Shown here one piece after another: positions 17,760 through 26,232 of a DNA stretch of 64,000 nucleotides. The position numbers and the translations under genes were made by a program. This DNA is from PVC group bacterium (GTDB taxonomy: Bacteria; Verrucomicrobiota; Kiritimatiellia; CAIKKV01; CAITUY01), in the NCBI GenBank assembly GCA_945870225.1, contig CAMBRF010000001.1, positions 124,001 through 188,000 on the forward strand, read 5' to 3'. The first letter of the stretch is position 1, and each line of letters opens with the position of its first letter. Under the pieces are notes generated by a model. That model saw only the letters and a program-made list of their open reading frames with translations. It had not been told where the DNA came from and did not search any database.

Positions 17760-19394
17760 TCAGACGCCGGTAGGGACACCGGCGCCCTCCGAAATCCTGG
17801 TCAGGATATGCTCGGCGGCGCGCATGCCATCGAGGGCCGAGCTCACAATGCCGCCGGCATAACCGGCGCCTTCCCCGGCAGGATAAAGGCCGCGAGTACT
17901 CGTGGATTCACCCTCCGGGTTACGTGTGATCCAAAGCGGGCTCGAGCTGCGGGTCTCCGGGGCATATAAGACGGCAGTATCTGGTCTGACCCCATTCAAT
18001 TCCTTCAGCATCGGGGGTATCGCCTTCTCGAGGGTAGTTGTAACAAAGTTTGGAAGAATGTTCCGGAATTCGATCGGTACGGCGTAAGGGCATGAGCCGC
18101 CCTCCGGAAGCTCCGGGGAAACGCGTTGAGCCAGGAAGTCGACCAGCCGGCAAGCGGGGACTTTGTAACCGCCTCCCGCCGAGGTGAAAGCCTTACGCTC
18201 CAGTTGCCGTTGAAACTCCACGCCTGCAAGAGCCGGAATCGGATGCTCGGGATAATCGGACGGGCTGACCGGCACGAGGAAGGCGGCATTGCCCGTTGGA
18301 AGGGATCGTGTGGAGTAGCTCATGCCGTTGGTGGTGAACAGATCCGGTTCCGAGGCGCAGCTGATGACTTTGCCGCCGGGGCACATGCAGAAGCTGTAGC
18401 ACGAGCGGATGCCGTTCTCTTCCCGACGGGTCAGCCGGAAGCTTGCGGCCCCGAGCAGAGGGCTCCCGGCAAACCGCCCATATTGGGCTCGGTCAATAGC
18501 GGACTGGGGAAGTTCGAGTCGGACACCGACGGCGAAGGGTTTGGGCTGCAGGCTGACGCCCTGTGTTGCCAGCATCTGGTAAACATCACGGGCGCTATGC
18601 CCCACAGCCAGAACGCAATGCGTACAGTCGATTTCCTTGCCGTTCACAACCAGCGCCCGAAGTCGGCCTGATTCGATGATCACGGCATCCAGACGTGATC
18701 GGAATCTCACCTCACCCCCGGCGGCGATGATCCGCTCACGCAGGCGGGGCAGGATCGTCAGCAGGGCATCGCTGCCGACATGCGGTTCAGCCTCAATCAG
18801 GACGTTTTCGCCTGCTCCGCAGGAATGAAGCAGTTTCATGAAGTCCCGGATACGCCCCCGCTCTTTGCTTCGGGCGGTGAGTTTTCCATCGGAAAAGAGA
18901 CCCGCGCCCCCCTCGCCATAGAGAACGTTGCTTTCCGGATCCAGGATTCCCTGATTCCAGAATTCTGCCACTTTAGGCGCCCGTCCGGCGGCGTCGTCAC
19001 CCCGTTCAATCAACAGGGGCCGTGCCCCGGCCAGGGCCAGTTGATAGGCGGCCATCAATCCCGCAGGACCGGCGCCCACCACGACAACACGGGGGGTGGT
19101 TCCCGTCCCACTCTGGACGCGCACGCTGGGCGGGTTGTCCTCTGAAGACTCAACCAAAACTTCAATGCCCGGGCTTTTGGCGCAATGGGGCAGGGCTGGC
19201 AGATTGAGGTCCACTTCCACCGTCAGAACGTACACCGGTTCCGGATTGCGTGGGCGGGCATCGAGGGAGCGGCGTACAACTGTGGGGTTGGAAAGGGAGC
19301 CAGGCTCGCATCCGACTTTTCGGCCCACCCGCTGCAGGACGGTTGCATCGTCATAGGTGAGCGGCACATTGACCTGTTGGACTTGTATTCGCAT
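17760..19394 (-). CDS. FAD-dependent dehydrogenase, COG2509 family
   Basis: 544 aa. Residues 1-85 form a small N-terminal alpha/beta domain typical of this family. The FAD dinucleotide motif follows (VVVVGAGPAGLMAAYQLALAG), then NVLYGEGGAGLFSDGKLTAR, CVLAVGHSARDVYQML and a C-terminal GEGAGYAGGIVSSALDGMRAAE that closes the FAD site. The in vivo substrate of the family is not established. It converges with prfB, 36 bases apart, and stands alone on the minus strand. Confidence 0.85.
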   Translation of the reverse strand: MRIQVQQVNVPLTYDDATVLQRVGRKVGCEPGSLSNPTVVRRSLDARPRNPEPVYVLTVEVDLNLPALPHCAKSPGIEVLVESSEDNPPSVRVQSGTGTTPRVVVVGAGPAGLMAAYQLALAGARPLLIERGDDAAGRAPKVAEFWNQGILDPESNVLYGEGGAGLFSDGKLTARSKERGRIRDFMKLLHSCGAGENVLIEAEPHVGSDALLTILPRLRERIIAAGGEVRFRSRLDAVIIESGRLRALVVNGKEIDCTHCVLAVGHSARDVYQMLATQGVSLQPKPFAVGVRLELPQSAIDRAQYGRFAGSPLLGAASFRLTRREENGIRSCYSFCMCPGGKVISCASEPDLFTTNGMSYSTRSLPTGNAAFLVPVSPSDYPEHPIPALAGVEFQRQLERKAFTSAGGGYKVPACRLVDFLAQRVSPELPEGGSCPYAVPIEFRNILPNFVTTTLEKAIPPMLKELNGVRPDTAVLYAPETRSSSPLWITRNPEGESTSTRGLYPAGEGAGYAGGIVSSALDGMRAAEHILTRISEGAGVPTGV

Positions 19395-19585
19395 AATGGC
19401 ATCCGGGGAGGTTGATCGTACCCTCTCCGTATGGAATGAGCATTAAACATAACGGCAGTGAAGAAAAGAGTAATGTTTGCAACAGCGCACATATTGCTTA
19501 GGCTGTCAGCAGTTACGAACTTGACGCGGCCCTCTCTCTAGGTTACCGATGGACCGTGCCGATGAATCATGTGGAGTTCTGATCA

Positions 19586-20470
19586 ATGACATTGAGAAGT
19601 ATGACAGGTTATGGGCGCGGGGGTGCCGCTTCAAGAGGCATGCGCGTGGAAGTTGAGCTTAATTCCGTCAACCGTAAGCAGCTTGAAGTGCGATTCACCC
19701 TGCCGCGGTCGTTGGCTTCGTTGGAATCGCGGATAGTGGAGCGAGTCCAGGAGTCGGTTTCGCGCGGTCAGGTCAGTGGAGGGGTGGTCGTCCGTATTTC
19801 GGAAAGCCTGCGTCAGAAGAGCCTGCGGGTGGATCGTCATCTCGCGGCCGCCTATGTGACCGAATTGCGCCGGACGGCGCGTGTACTCAAGCTGCCGGAT
19901 GATCTGGCGGCCAGTTTGCTGGTAGGTTTACCGGAGGTCGTGAGCTATTCCGGTGCGGATCAGGATGCCGAGCATGTCTGGCCGGTCCTCCAGAAAGCCT
20001 TGCGTGCCGCAATCAAGCAGTTGATTGCCATGCGGGAGAGGGAAGGCGCCTCTCTTGCTGCCGATTTACAGCGGCGGCTTCGGAAACTGGAAGGATATCT
20101 CGGTCAGATCCGGCGTGAGGCGCCGGACGTCCCCCGCCGTTATCGCCAGGTCCTGCAGGCCCGGCTCAAACAGGCCGGCGTGACGATAAACCCCACGGAT
20201 CCCTCCCTCCTCAAGGAACTGGCTGTGTTTGCCGACAAGTCGGATATTTCAGAGGAAATCACCCGGTTGGAGAGCCATTTCAAGCAGGCATATGGCCTGC
20301 TTAAATCGGCCGAGCCTACGGGGCGCACTCTGGATTTTCTGGCCCAGGAAATGTTCCGGGAGATCAATACGATCGGGTCCAAGGCGAATGAAGTCCGAAT
20401 AACAAACCAGGTTATTCGGTTCAAGACGGAGTTGGAACGGATTCGTGAACAAGTCCAGAATATTGAATGA
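19586..20470 (+). CDS. YicC/YloC family endoribonuclease
   Basis: 294 aa, the usual size. Starts MTLRSMTGYGRG and contains VEVELNSVNRKQLEVRFTLPR, both signatures of the family, and ends with the C-terminal block TGRTLDFLAQEMFREINTIGSKA...ITNQVIRFKTELERIREQVQNIE. YicC proteins are endoribonucleases that act on RNA including small RNAs in E. coli. The GGAG ribosome site supports the start. It is first in yicC-gmk-tatD, 12 bases before gmk; yicC next to gmk is widespread. Confidence 0.92.
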   Translation: MTLRSMTGYGRGGAASRGMRVEVELNSVNRKQLEVRFTLPRSLASLESRIVERVQESVSRGQVSGGVVVRISESLRQKSLRVDRHLAAAYVTELRRTARVLKLPDDLAASLLVGLPEVVSYSGADQDAEHVWPVLQKALRAAIKQLIAMREREGASLAADLQRRLRKLEGYLGQIRREAPDVPRRYRQVLQARLKQAGVTINPTDPSLLKELAVFADKSDISEEITRLESHFKQAYGLLKSAEPTGRTLDFLAQEMFREINTIGSKANEVRITNQVIRFKTELERIREQVQNIE

Positions 20471-20482
20471 GGAACCTGTGAT

Positions 20483-21121
20483 ATGAACGCCGATCCTTCC
20501 CCTCCGCCTCGTGTCCGTCGTCCCTTGCTGATTGTCGTATCGGCACCCTCAGGGGCGGGCAAGACGACTCTTTGCGACCGCTTGCTGGCGGAGCATCCCC
20601 AGATGGTGTATTCGATTTCCTGCACCACCCGGGCACCGCGGGGCGGTGAGGTGGATGGAAGGGATTATCACTTTCTGGCTCCGGCTGAATTTGAAAGGCG
20701 GGTGGCCGCCGGGGAATTCATCGAGCATGCCGTTGTCCATGGGAATCAATATGGTACGTTGCGGAAGACGGTCCAGGAGTCGCTATGCGCCGGGAAAGAC
20801 GTCCTGATGGATATTGACGTTCAGGGCGCGGCTTCCATCCGGGCTGCCGCGCAGGGATGTGAAGGGCTCCTGAAAAATGGTTATGTTGATGTCTTCATTG
20901 CGCCCCCGTCGTTGAAGGCCTTACGCGCACGCCTGACGGCACGCAACGAGGATGCGCCGGAGGTGATCGATCAGCGGGTCAAGAATGCCGTGGTGGAAAT
21001 GGCGCGTTGGCGGGAGTATCAATACCTGGTGATCAACGACAAACTTGACGAGGCTTTCATCGAGTTGCAGTCCTTGGTTAGGGCTGAACATTGTCGGACC
21101 GGTTCATGTGCGGCACTGTGA
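20483..21121 (+). CDS. gmk: Guanylate kinase
   Basis: 212 aa; converts GMP and ATP to GDP and ADP. Walker A is SAPSGAGKTTL, followed by the GMP-binding stretch SISCTTRAPRGGEVDGRDYHFL and DIDVQGA. Ribosome site GAGGAA precedes the ATG. Its TGA shares one base with the tatD ATG. The position between yicC and tatD, without rpoZ next to it, differs from the proteobacterial order. Confidence 0.96.
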   Translation: MNADPSPPPRVRRPLLIVVSAPSGAGKTTLCDRLLAEHPQMVYSISCTTRAPRGGEVDGRDYHFLAPAEFERRVAAGEFIEHAVVHGNQYGTLRKTVQESLCAGKDVLMDIDVQGAASIRAAAQGCEGLLKNGYVDVFIAPPSLKALRARLTARNEDAPEVIDQRVKNAVVEMARWREYQYLVINDKLDEAFIELQSLVRAEHCRTGSCAAL

Positions 21122-21921
21122 TGCTGACAGATACCCATGCTCATTTTGACAACGCGATGCCGGCCTCGGACGTGGCCGCGTTGATGGAGCGGGCTGGAAA
21201 AGCGGGTGTGTCGCGTGTGGTGGCCGTAGGTGGGGACCCCGGCATGAATGCCGCCGCATTGCGGGTGGCGGCGATGTATCCTGGCCTCGTCCGGGCGGCG
21301 ATCGGGCTGGATCGCCATTGTGCGACGAAGGGTGCCGGGGTGGATGATCTGGCGCGGGCCATGGCCACCGTACCGGCGGGTCAGGTGGTGGCCATTGGTG
21401 AGACCGGTCTGGATCGGCATCATGCACCTGAGACCATTGCCGAGCAGAAGCGGCTGATGGAGGCCCACTTGGAATTGTCGCGTTCCCTGCGCCTGCCGGT
21501 GGTGATTCACACACGTGATGCCGACACGGATACGTTTGACCTTCTTGAATCATATGCCCGTCAATGGCCTGGTGATCCAGCCCGGATCGGAGTCATTCAT
21601 TGTTACACGGGTGAGGGTCCTTTCGCCGAACGTCTTATGGGGCTCGGTTTTTTTATAAGCTTTAGCGGAATTGTCACGTTTCGGAATGCCGAGTCACTCC
21701 GTTCCGTTGTGCGCGGGATTCCGGGTGATCGCCTGCTGATTGAGACGGATACCCCTTATCTGGCTCCTGTGCCGTATCGCGGTCGCCCAAATGAGCCGGC
21801 GTTTCTGCCCGTCATTGCCGCCTGTCTTGCCGCCGTGCGCGGGGTGAGCGTGGAAGAGATTTCCCGCCTGACCTCGGTGAACGCGGCGCGCCTGTTTGGA
21901 TGGGAACTGAAGAGTTATTGA
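21121..21921 (+). CDS. tatD: TatD family metal-dependent DNase/hydrolase
   Basis: 266 aa TIM-barrel hydrolase. Metal-binding motifs occur in order: DTHAHFD, GETGLDRH, VVIHTRDAD, IHCYTGEG and ETDTPYLAPVPYRG. TatD proteins are 3'-5' exonucleases linked to DNA repair or RNA quality control. The ATG at 21121 overlaps the gmk stop; a longer frame from 21091 exists but would overlap gmk by 31 bases and has no family similarity. Confidence 0.93.
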   Translation: MLTDTHAHFDNAMPASDVAALMERAGKAGVSRVVAVGGDPGMNAAALRVAAMYPGLVRAAIGLDRHCATKGAGVDDLARAMATVPAGQVVAIGETGLDRHHAPETIAEQKRLMEAHLELSRSLRLPVVIHTRDADTDTFDLLESYARQWPGDPARIGVIHCYTGEGPFAERLMGLGFFISFSGIVTFRNAESLRSVVRGIPGDRLLIETDTPYLAPVPYRGRPNEPAFLPVIAACLAAVRGVSVEEISRLTSVNAARLFGWELKSY

Positions 21922-21974
21922 CGTTTGGTTGATGGCAGCTAGAATCGGACTCAGTAAGACAATAAGAGGCCAGT

Positions 21975-23480
21975 GTGAAAACGTTTCTCGCAGCTATTGA
22001 CTGCGGAACCACGGCCATAAAGGGTGCCGTCGTGGGTTTTCGCGGTGAGATGTTGGGACTTGCCGAGGTTCCATCTCCTTGCGTGAAGTATCCGGACGGC
22101 CGAATTGAGAGCGACCCTCGAGCCGTGGTAAACGCCTGCTTCGCAGCGCTTCGGCTGGCGATGAAAGAATCCGGAATTCCACCAAGGAATATCGAGGGTC
22201 TCTCCCTTGCCAACCAGCGGGCCACTGTTTTGTGCATCGACGCTTGCGGGAAGGAATTGGGCAATGCCATCTCATGGCAGGACATGCGTGGCGCGTCGTG
22301 CATTAAGGCGTTCCGGCGACGCATTTCCGATAAAACCTACTATTCCATCACGGGTTTGCCTAATAACGCGGTCTTTACTCTCGCGAAGATTCTCTGGATC
22401 AAGCGTCACGACCCCGATCGATTTCGCAAGACTGCGCGTTTTGCGCTAATTCAGGACTATGTGCTGAATCAACTTGGCGGCGATGGGTTTTTCTGCGACG
22501 CGTCCAACGCATCGCTTACCGGCATGCTGGATATTGAGCGCTTGGAGTGGAGTCCCGCCATTCTGGAACTGGCGGGGATACCCGAAGATCGACTGCCAGA
22601 CTTGGTGCCGTCAGGGACGAAAGTGGGAACCCTTTCGAAACGGGCGGCTAGGCGGACAGGACTGTTGGAAGGAACTCCTCTCTTGACCGGCGGCGGCGAT
22701 CAGCAGTGCGCGGCGGTTGGCGCGGGCGCGGTTGTGCCAGGCATGCTTGAAATCACGCTCGGAACAGCCGCAGTGCCCCTGTGTACGTCGGCAACAGCGG
22801 TGCGCGATCCCAAAAGGAGGGTCATGTGTTGCGCGCATGCGGTGCCGGGTAAGTGGAATCTGGAAGGGCTTCAGAATTCAGCGGGCGCCTGTCTGGGGTG
22901 GGCGGCTCAGTTGTTGACGGGCGGTGCGAAATTCTCGCATGCCTTCCTGGAAAAGGCGGCGCGCGTCGGACCCGGCGCGTCCGGCCTTCTGTTCTATCCT
23001 TATTTGGCAGGTGATTCCGCGCCCCACTGGAACCCGGACGCGAAGGGGATGTTCACAGGGCTGACGCTGACCCACAATCGGTATGATTTGGCAAGGGCCG
23101 TCATGGAAGGGGTATCCATGCAGACCCGTGAAGTGCTCGACGTATTTGCGGCCCTCGGGGTGCCCATACGCCAGATCCGTTTGACAGGTGGCTGCACAGC
23201 CATCGAGGGATGGAACCAAATGCAGGCGGACCTTTACGGAAAGCCGGTCTCCACGTTGGAGAATTCGCAGGCCTCGCTGCTCGGAGCGGCGATTCTGGCA
23301 GCCCATGGATTGGGGGCATTTCCATCCCTTGTCGCCGCTGCGAAGCAAATGGTTAAGATACGTAGGACATACGAACCTGCCCATGACCGGGTTGCAGCCT
23401 ATGACGGCATTTACCGGAAGTTTCGGGTGATTCGCGAACGGTGTGAGGCGGCGCGATTGTTTGCGGGAGTTGGATCATGA
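21975..23480 (+). CDS. FGGY-family carbohydrate kinase (xylulokinase/glycerol-kinase-like)
   Basis: 501 aa sugar or polyol kinase. The N-terminal ATP motif is AAIDCGTTAIKGAVV, and LANQRATVLCIDACGKELGNAISWQDMRG matches the FGGY substrate domain. The C-terminal domain has GVSMQTREVLDVFAALG and IRLTGGCTAIEGWNQMQADLYGKPV. The start is GTG after AGAGG. Substrate cannot be fixed: xylulose, glycerol and other polyols are all possible. The end overlaps the start of the histidine kinase by 4 bases (ATGA), an unusual pairing that suggests the sensor belongs to the same transcript. Confidence 0.88.
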   Translation: MKTFLAAIDCGTTAIKGAVVGFRGEMLGLAEVPSPCVKYPDGRIESDPRAVVNACFAALRLAMKESGIPPRNIEGLSLANQRATVLCIDACGKELGNAISWQDMRGASCIKAFRRRISDKTYYSITGLPNNAVFTLAKILWIKRHDPDRFRKTARFALIQDYVLNQLGGDGFFCDASNASLTGMLDIERLEWSPAILELAGIPEDRLPDLVPSGTKVGTLSKRAARRTGLLEGTPLLTGGGDQQCAAVGAGAVVPGMLEITLGTAAVPLCTSATAVRDPKRRVMCCAHAVPGKWNLEGLQNSAGACLGWAAQLLTGGAKFSHAFLEKAARVGPGASGLLFYPYLAGDSAPHWNPDAKGMFTGLTLTHNRYDLARAVMEGVSMQTREVLDVFAALGVPIRQIRLTGGCTAIEGWNQMQADLYGKPVSTLENSQASLLGAAILAAHGLGAFPSLVAAAKQMVKIRRTYEPAHDRVAAYDGIYRKFRVIRERCEAARLFAGVGS

Positions 23481-25048
23481 TACAGGATCTCTATCGGCGA
23501 CTTATGGAATTCACCGGGGACGGTGTGTACCGGTACACCTTTGACGATGGTAGAATTCTCCTCGCCAACGAGGGGTACGTTAGTATTCTCGGCTTGGACT
23601 GCACTCCGGAGGAACTAACGGGAAAATACATCAGGGATATGATCATTTACACCGAGAAGGAAGGTTCAGTTAGACGTATTTTGGAACAAAAGGGGGAGAT
23701 CCGCGGATTTGAATATCACTTCAAGACGCTTAAAGGGGAGGACCGGTGGGTAATTCATGACTCGATTCTTGTCGTCGATCCGGTTACGAAGAAACGGGTT
23801 GTTGAGGCCATTGTCAAGGACATCACGGTAAGCAAACGGGCGGAGACGGAACTGAGTAAATATCGCCTTCACCTCGAAGAGTTGGTTGAGCAACGTACCG
23901 CCGAACTGGTCCAGGCCAACGAAGGACTGCAGGGCCAAATTGCCGAGCGCAAGCGGACTGAGGAGTCGTTGAGGGAGAGCGAGGAGCGCTTCCGTGCGAC
24001 GTTTGAGCAGGCTGCCGTGGGGATCGCGCAGGTCGGGTTGGACGGGAGCTGGCTGCGCGTGAACCAGCGATTGTGCGACATTGTCGAGTACACACGTGAA
24101 GAGCTTCTGCAATGCACCTTCCAAGACATTACACACCCTGAAGATCTGAACACCGATCTCGCCTTTGTTAGCCAGGTCCTGGCGGGGAAGATTTCCTCCT
24201 ATTCGATGCAGAAACGTTATCTTCGAAAAGACCGGTCACTGGTGTGGGTCAATCTCACCGTCGGCGCTGTGAGAGATGAGGCTGGCGCCCTGAAGTATTT
24301 TGTCTCCGTGGTCGAGGATATTACCACACGGAAGCAGGCGGAGGAGAAGCTGGGTGTGGCCATAGTCGATCTGGAGCGTTCGAACAAGGAACTGGAACAA
24401 TTTGCCTACGTCGCTTCGCACGACCTTCAGGAACCGTTGCGCAAGGTGGCCAGCTTCACTCAGCTTCTGGCCGAACGCTATTCGGATAAGTTGGACGACG
24501 AAGCCAGGCAGTTCATTACCTACGCCGTGGATGGCGCCCATCGCATGCAAGGGTTGATCAACGATTTGCTGGCCTATTCCAGGGTAGGTACCCGAGGTGA
24601 GACTTTTGTGACCGTTGACGGAGAGGCCATCCTCGATTATAGCCTCGCCAATCTGGAGATGGCCATCAAAGAGAGTGGCGCCGTGGTGACTCATGATCGC
24701 CTTCCGACGTTCCTGGGCGACGCGTCGCAACTGGTCCAGTTGTTCCAGAACCTGATCGGCAACGCGATCAAGTTCCGAGGGGAGGCTCCCCCGAGCGTGC
24801 ATGTTTCCGTGGTGAGCCATGACAATGAGTGGATATTCCGGGTGTGCGACAACGGTATTGGCATTGACCCGCAGTATTTTGACAGGCTCTTTGTTATTTT
24901 TCAGAGACTGCATTCCAGGGCCAAATATCCCGGAACGGGTATCGGTCTAGCCATCAGCAAGAAAGTGGTCGAACGCCATGGCGGACGCATTTGGGTGGAA
25001 TCTGAATCTGGGAAAGGGTCGAGTTTTTATTTCAGCATTCCGAAATGA
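23477..25048 (+). CDS. PAS-domain sensor histidine kinase
   Basis: 523 aa, no membrane segment, so cytoplasmic. Domains: PAS 1 (about 1-120), coiled coil (about 120-165, [19 protein letters not shown]), PAS 2 with PAC (about 170-290), HisKA with phospho-acceptor H315 in [17 protein letters not shown], and HATPase with N box [27 protein letters not shown] and [18 protein letters not shown]. The [10 protein letters not shown] form is the bacteriophytochrome-like type, which typically signals to Rcp1-like single receivers, and such a gene follows directly. The ligand of the PAS domains is unknown. Confidence 0.93.
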   Translation: MIQDLYRRLMEFTGDGVYRYTFDDGRILLANEGYVSILGLDCTPEELTGKYIRDMIIYTEKEGSVRRILEQKGEIRGFEYHFKTLKGEDRWVIHDSILVVDPVTKKRVVEAIVKDITVSKRAETELSKYRLHLEELVEQRTAELVQANEGLQGQIAERKRTEESLRESEERFRATFEQAAVGIAQVGLDGSWLRVNQRLCDIVEYTREELLQCTFQDITHPEDLNTDLAFVSQVLAGKISSYSMQKRYLRKDRSLVWVNLTVGAVRDEAGALKYFVSVVEDITTRKQAEEKLGVAIVDLERSNKELEQFAYVASHDLQEPLRKVASFTQLLAERYSDKLDDEARQFITYAVDGAHRMQGLINDLLAYSRVGTRGETFVTVDGEAILDYSLANLEMAIKESGAVVTHDRLPTFLGDASQLVQLFQNLIGNAIKFRGEAPPSVHVSVVSHDNEWIFRVCDNGIGIDPQYFDRLFVIFQRLHSRAKYPGTGIGLAISKKVVERHGGRIWVESESGKGSSFYFSIPK

Positions 25049-25085
25049 TAAAACGGGAGAGTCGTCAACAACCGAGGAGGGGACC

Positions 25086-25541
25086 ATGAACACAAGAAGG
25101 ACCGGCAAGCCGATTGAGATTCTTTTGGTTGAGGATGACCCCGGTGACGTGCTGCTGACCGTGGAGGCATTCAAGGGCGCCAAGGTGCTCAACCATGTAA
25201 GCGTTGTGGGTGACGGGGTCGAAGCCATGGCCTTCCTCCGCCGGCAGGGGCAGTATGTTCAGGCGCCCAGTCCTGATCTTATTCTGCTCGATCTGAATTT
25301 ACCCCGGAAGGATGGTCGTGCCACGCTGGCTGAAATCAAGGCGGACCCGGGCCTGAAGCGCATCCCCGTCGTCGTTCTGACCACGTCACAAGACGAGAGG
25401 GATGTCCTCCATGCTTATAACACTTATGCGAATTCCTATATCACCAAGCCGGTCGATCTGAAACAGTTCTTGTCTGTGGTGGAATCCATCGATAACTTCT
25501 GGTTAACGGTTGTGAAACTGCCACCCAATGAGCCATCATGA
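25086..25541 (+). CDS. Rcp1-type single-domain response regulator
   Basis: 151 aa receiver without output domain. Acidic pair in LLVEDDPGD, phospho-acceptor D69 in [15 protein letters not shown] and the Lys in YITKPVDL. The long Rcp1-style insert ([13 protein letters not shown]) and the C-terminal [10 protein letters not shown] helix are typical. Start at 25086 follows GAGGAGGGG; the longer frame overlaps the kinase gene. Most likely partner of the preceding histidine kinase. Confidence 0.93.
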   Translation: MNTRRTGKPIEILLVEDDPGDVLLTVEAFKGAKVLNHVSVVGDGVEAMAFLRRQGQYVQAPSPDLILLDLNLPRKDGRATLAEIKADPGLKRIPVVVLTTSQDERDVLHAYNTYANSYITKPVDLKQFLSVVESIDNFWLTVVKLPPNEPS

Positions 25542-25554
25542 CAGGGGATAGCGA

Positions 25555-25995
25555 GTGAGCGATACTCCCACCATCGAGAGAGAACAGTCCGGGGGCATCA
25601 GAATACTGTTGGTGGAGGATGATGATGGCTGCGCTCTGCTGCTGAAGACCGTTCTGACACGTTGGCGATACGGGGCCTTCACTATCCGGCGGGCCGAAAC
25701 GCTTGCCTCGGCGGTTTTGATGGTGGCCGAGGGAGGGGTTGACATCATCCTTTTAGACCTTGGACTGCCGGATAGTCATGGGGTCAACACGTTCGCTCGC
25801 ATGCACACGGCAGCGGGACAAGTGCCGATTGTTGTGCTAAGCGGTTCTGACGATGAAGAACTGGCCACGTCGATGATAAAGCAGGGCGCTCAAGACTTCA
25901 TCGTCAAGGGGACGGCGGTAGATGGTTCGTCGCTTGCGCGGACGATCCGCTACGCCATTTTGCGTTGTCATGCTTCGCGCGTTGGCTGCGAGTGA
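25555..25995 (+). CDS. Second stand-alone receiver protein
   Basis: 146 aa. Receiver motifs are ILLVEDDDGCALLL, phospho-acceptor D68 in IILLDLGLPDSHG, VVLSGSDDE and the Lys in DFIVKGTAVD. It ends right after the receiver (RTIRYAILRCHAS), where related proteins continue into a kinase or GGDEF output, so output must be by protein contact. GTG start after AGGGGATA. Only 13 bases follow the Rcp1-like gene, so one sensor probably feeds two receivers. Confidence 0.88.
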   Translation: MSDTPTIEREQSGGIRILLVEDDDGCALLLKTVLTRWRYGAFTIRRAETLASAVLMVAEGGVDIILLDLGLPDSHGVNTFARMHTAAGQVPIVVLSGSDDEELATSMIKQGAQDFIVKGTAVDGSSLARTIRYAILRCHASRVGCE

Positions 25996-26042
25996 TTATT
26001 TTCAGCAGTCATGCTCGGCGAGCAGCACGTCGCCCGGGCCAT

Positions 26043-26064
26043 CCTCAACGAGTCCTCAACGAGT
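26043..26064. repeat. Two tandem copies of an 11-bp unit
   Basis: CCTCAACGAGT twice in direct succession (26043-26053, 26054-26064) in the 237-base gap before the EF-G paralogue. The rest of the gap holds a possible promoter and a short hairpin. No function is evident. Confidence 0.6.
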
Positions 26065-26076
26065 ACAATCTTAGAG

Positions 26077-26106
26077 TTGTGCAAGTCTCGACGGTTGTGA
26101 TAGTAA
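26077..26106 (+). promoter_or_regulatory. Possible promoter of the EF-G paralogue
   Basis: TTGTGC (26077-26082), 18-base spacer, TAGTAA (26101-26106). A 5-bp hairpin TCCCC-TTGT-GGGGA followed by TTTTT (26186-26205) lies in the resulting leader and might attenuate, but it is short. Confidence 0.35.
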
Positions 26107-26232
26107 GAACGTTTTGATGCTTTGTTCATTTGGATGGAAACAGGGTGTGTCGTCGGGTGTGCTGATAGGGAATCACATGATTATTTCCCCTTGTGGGGAG
26201 TTTTTGTCAGTTAAGGACGAAGGAAAGGAATC

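Noticed and set aside
26186-26205. Hairpin plus T-run before the EF-G paralogue as a terminator
   Set aside because: Stem is only 5 bp; kept as a remark under the promoter entry, not as a terminator.
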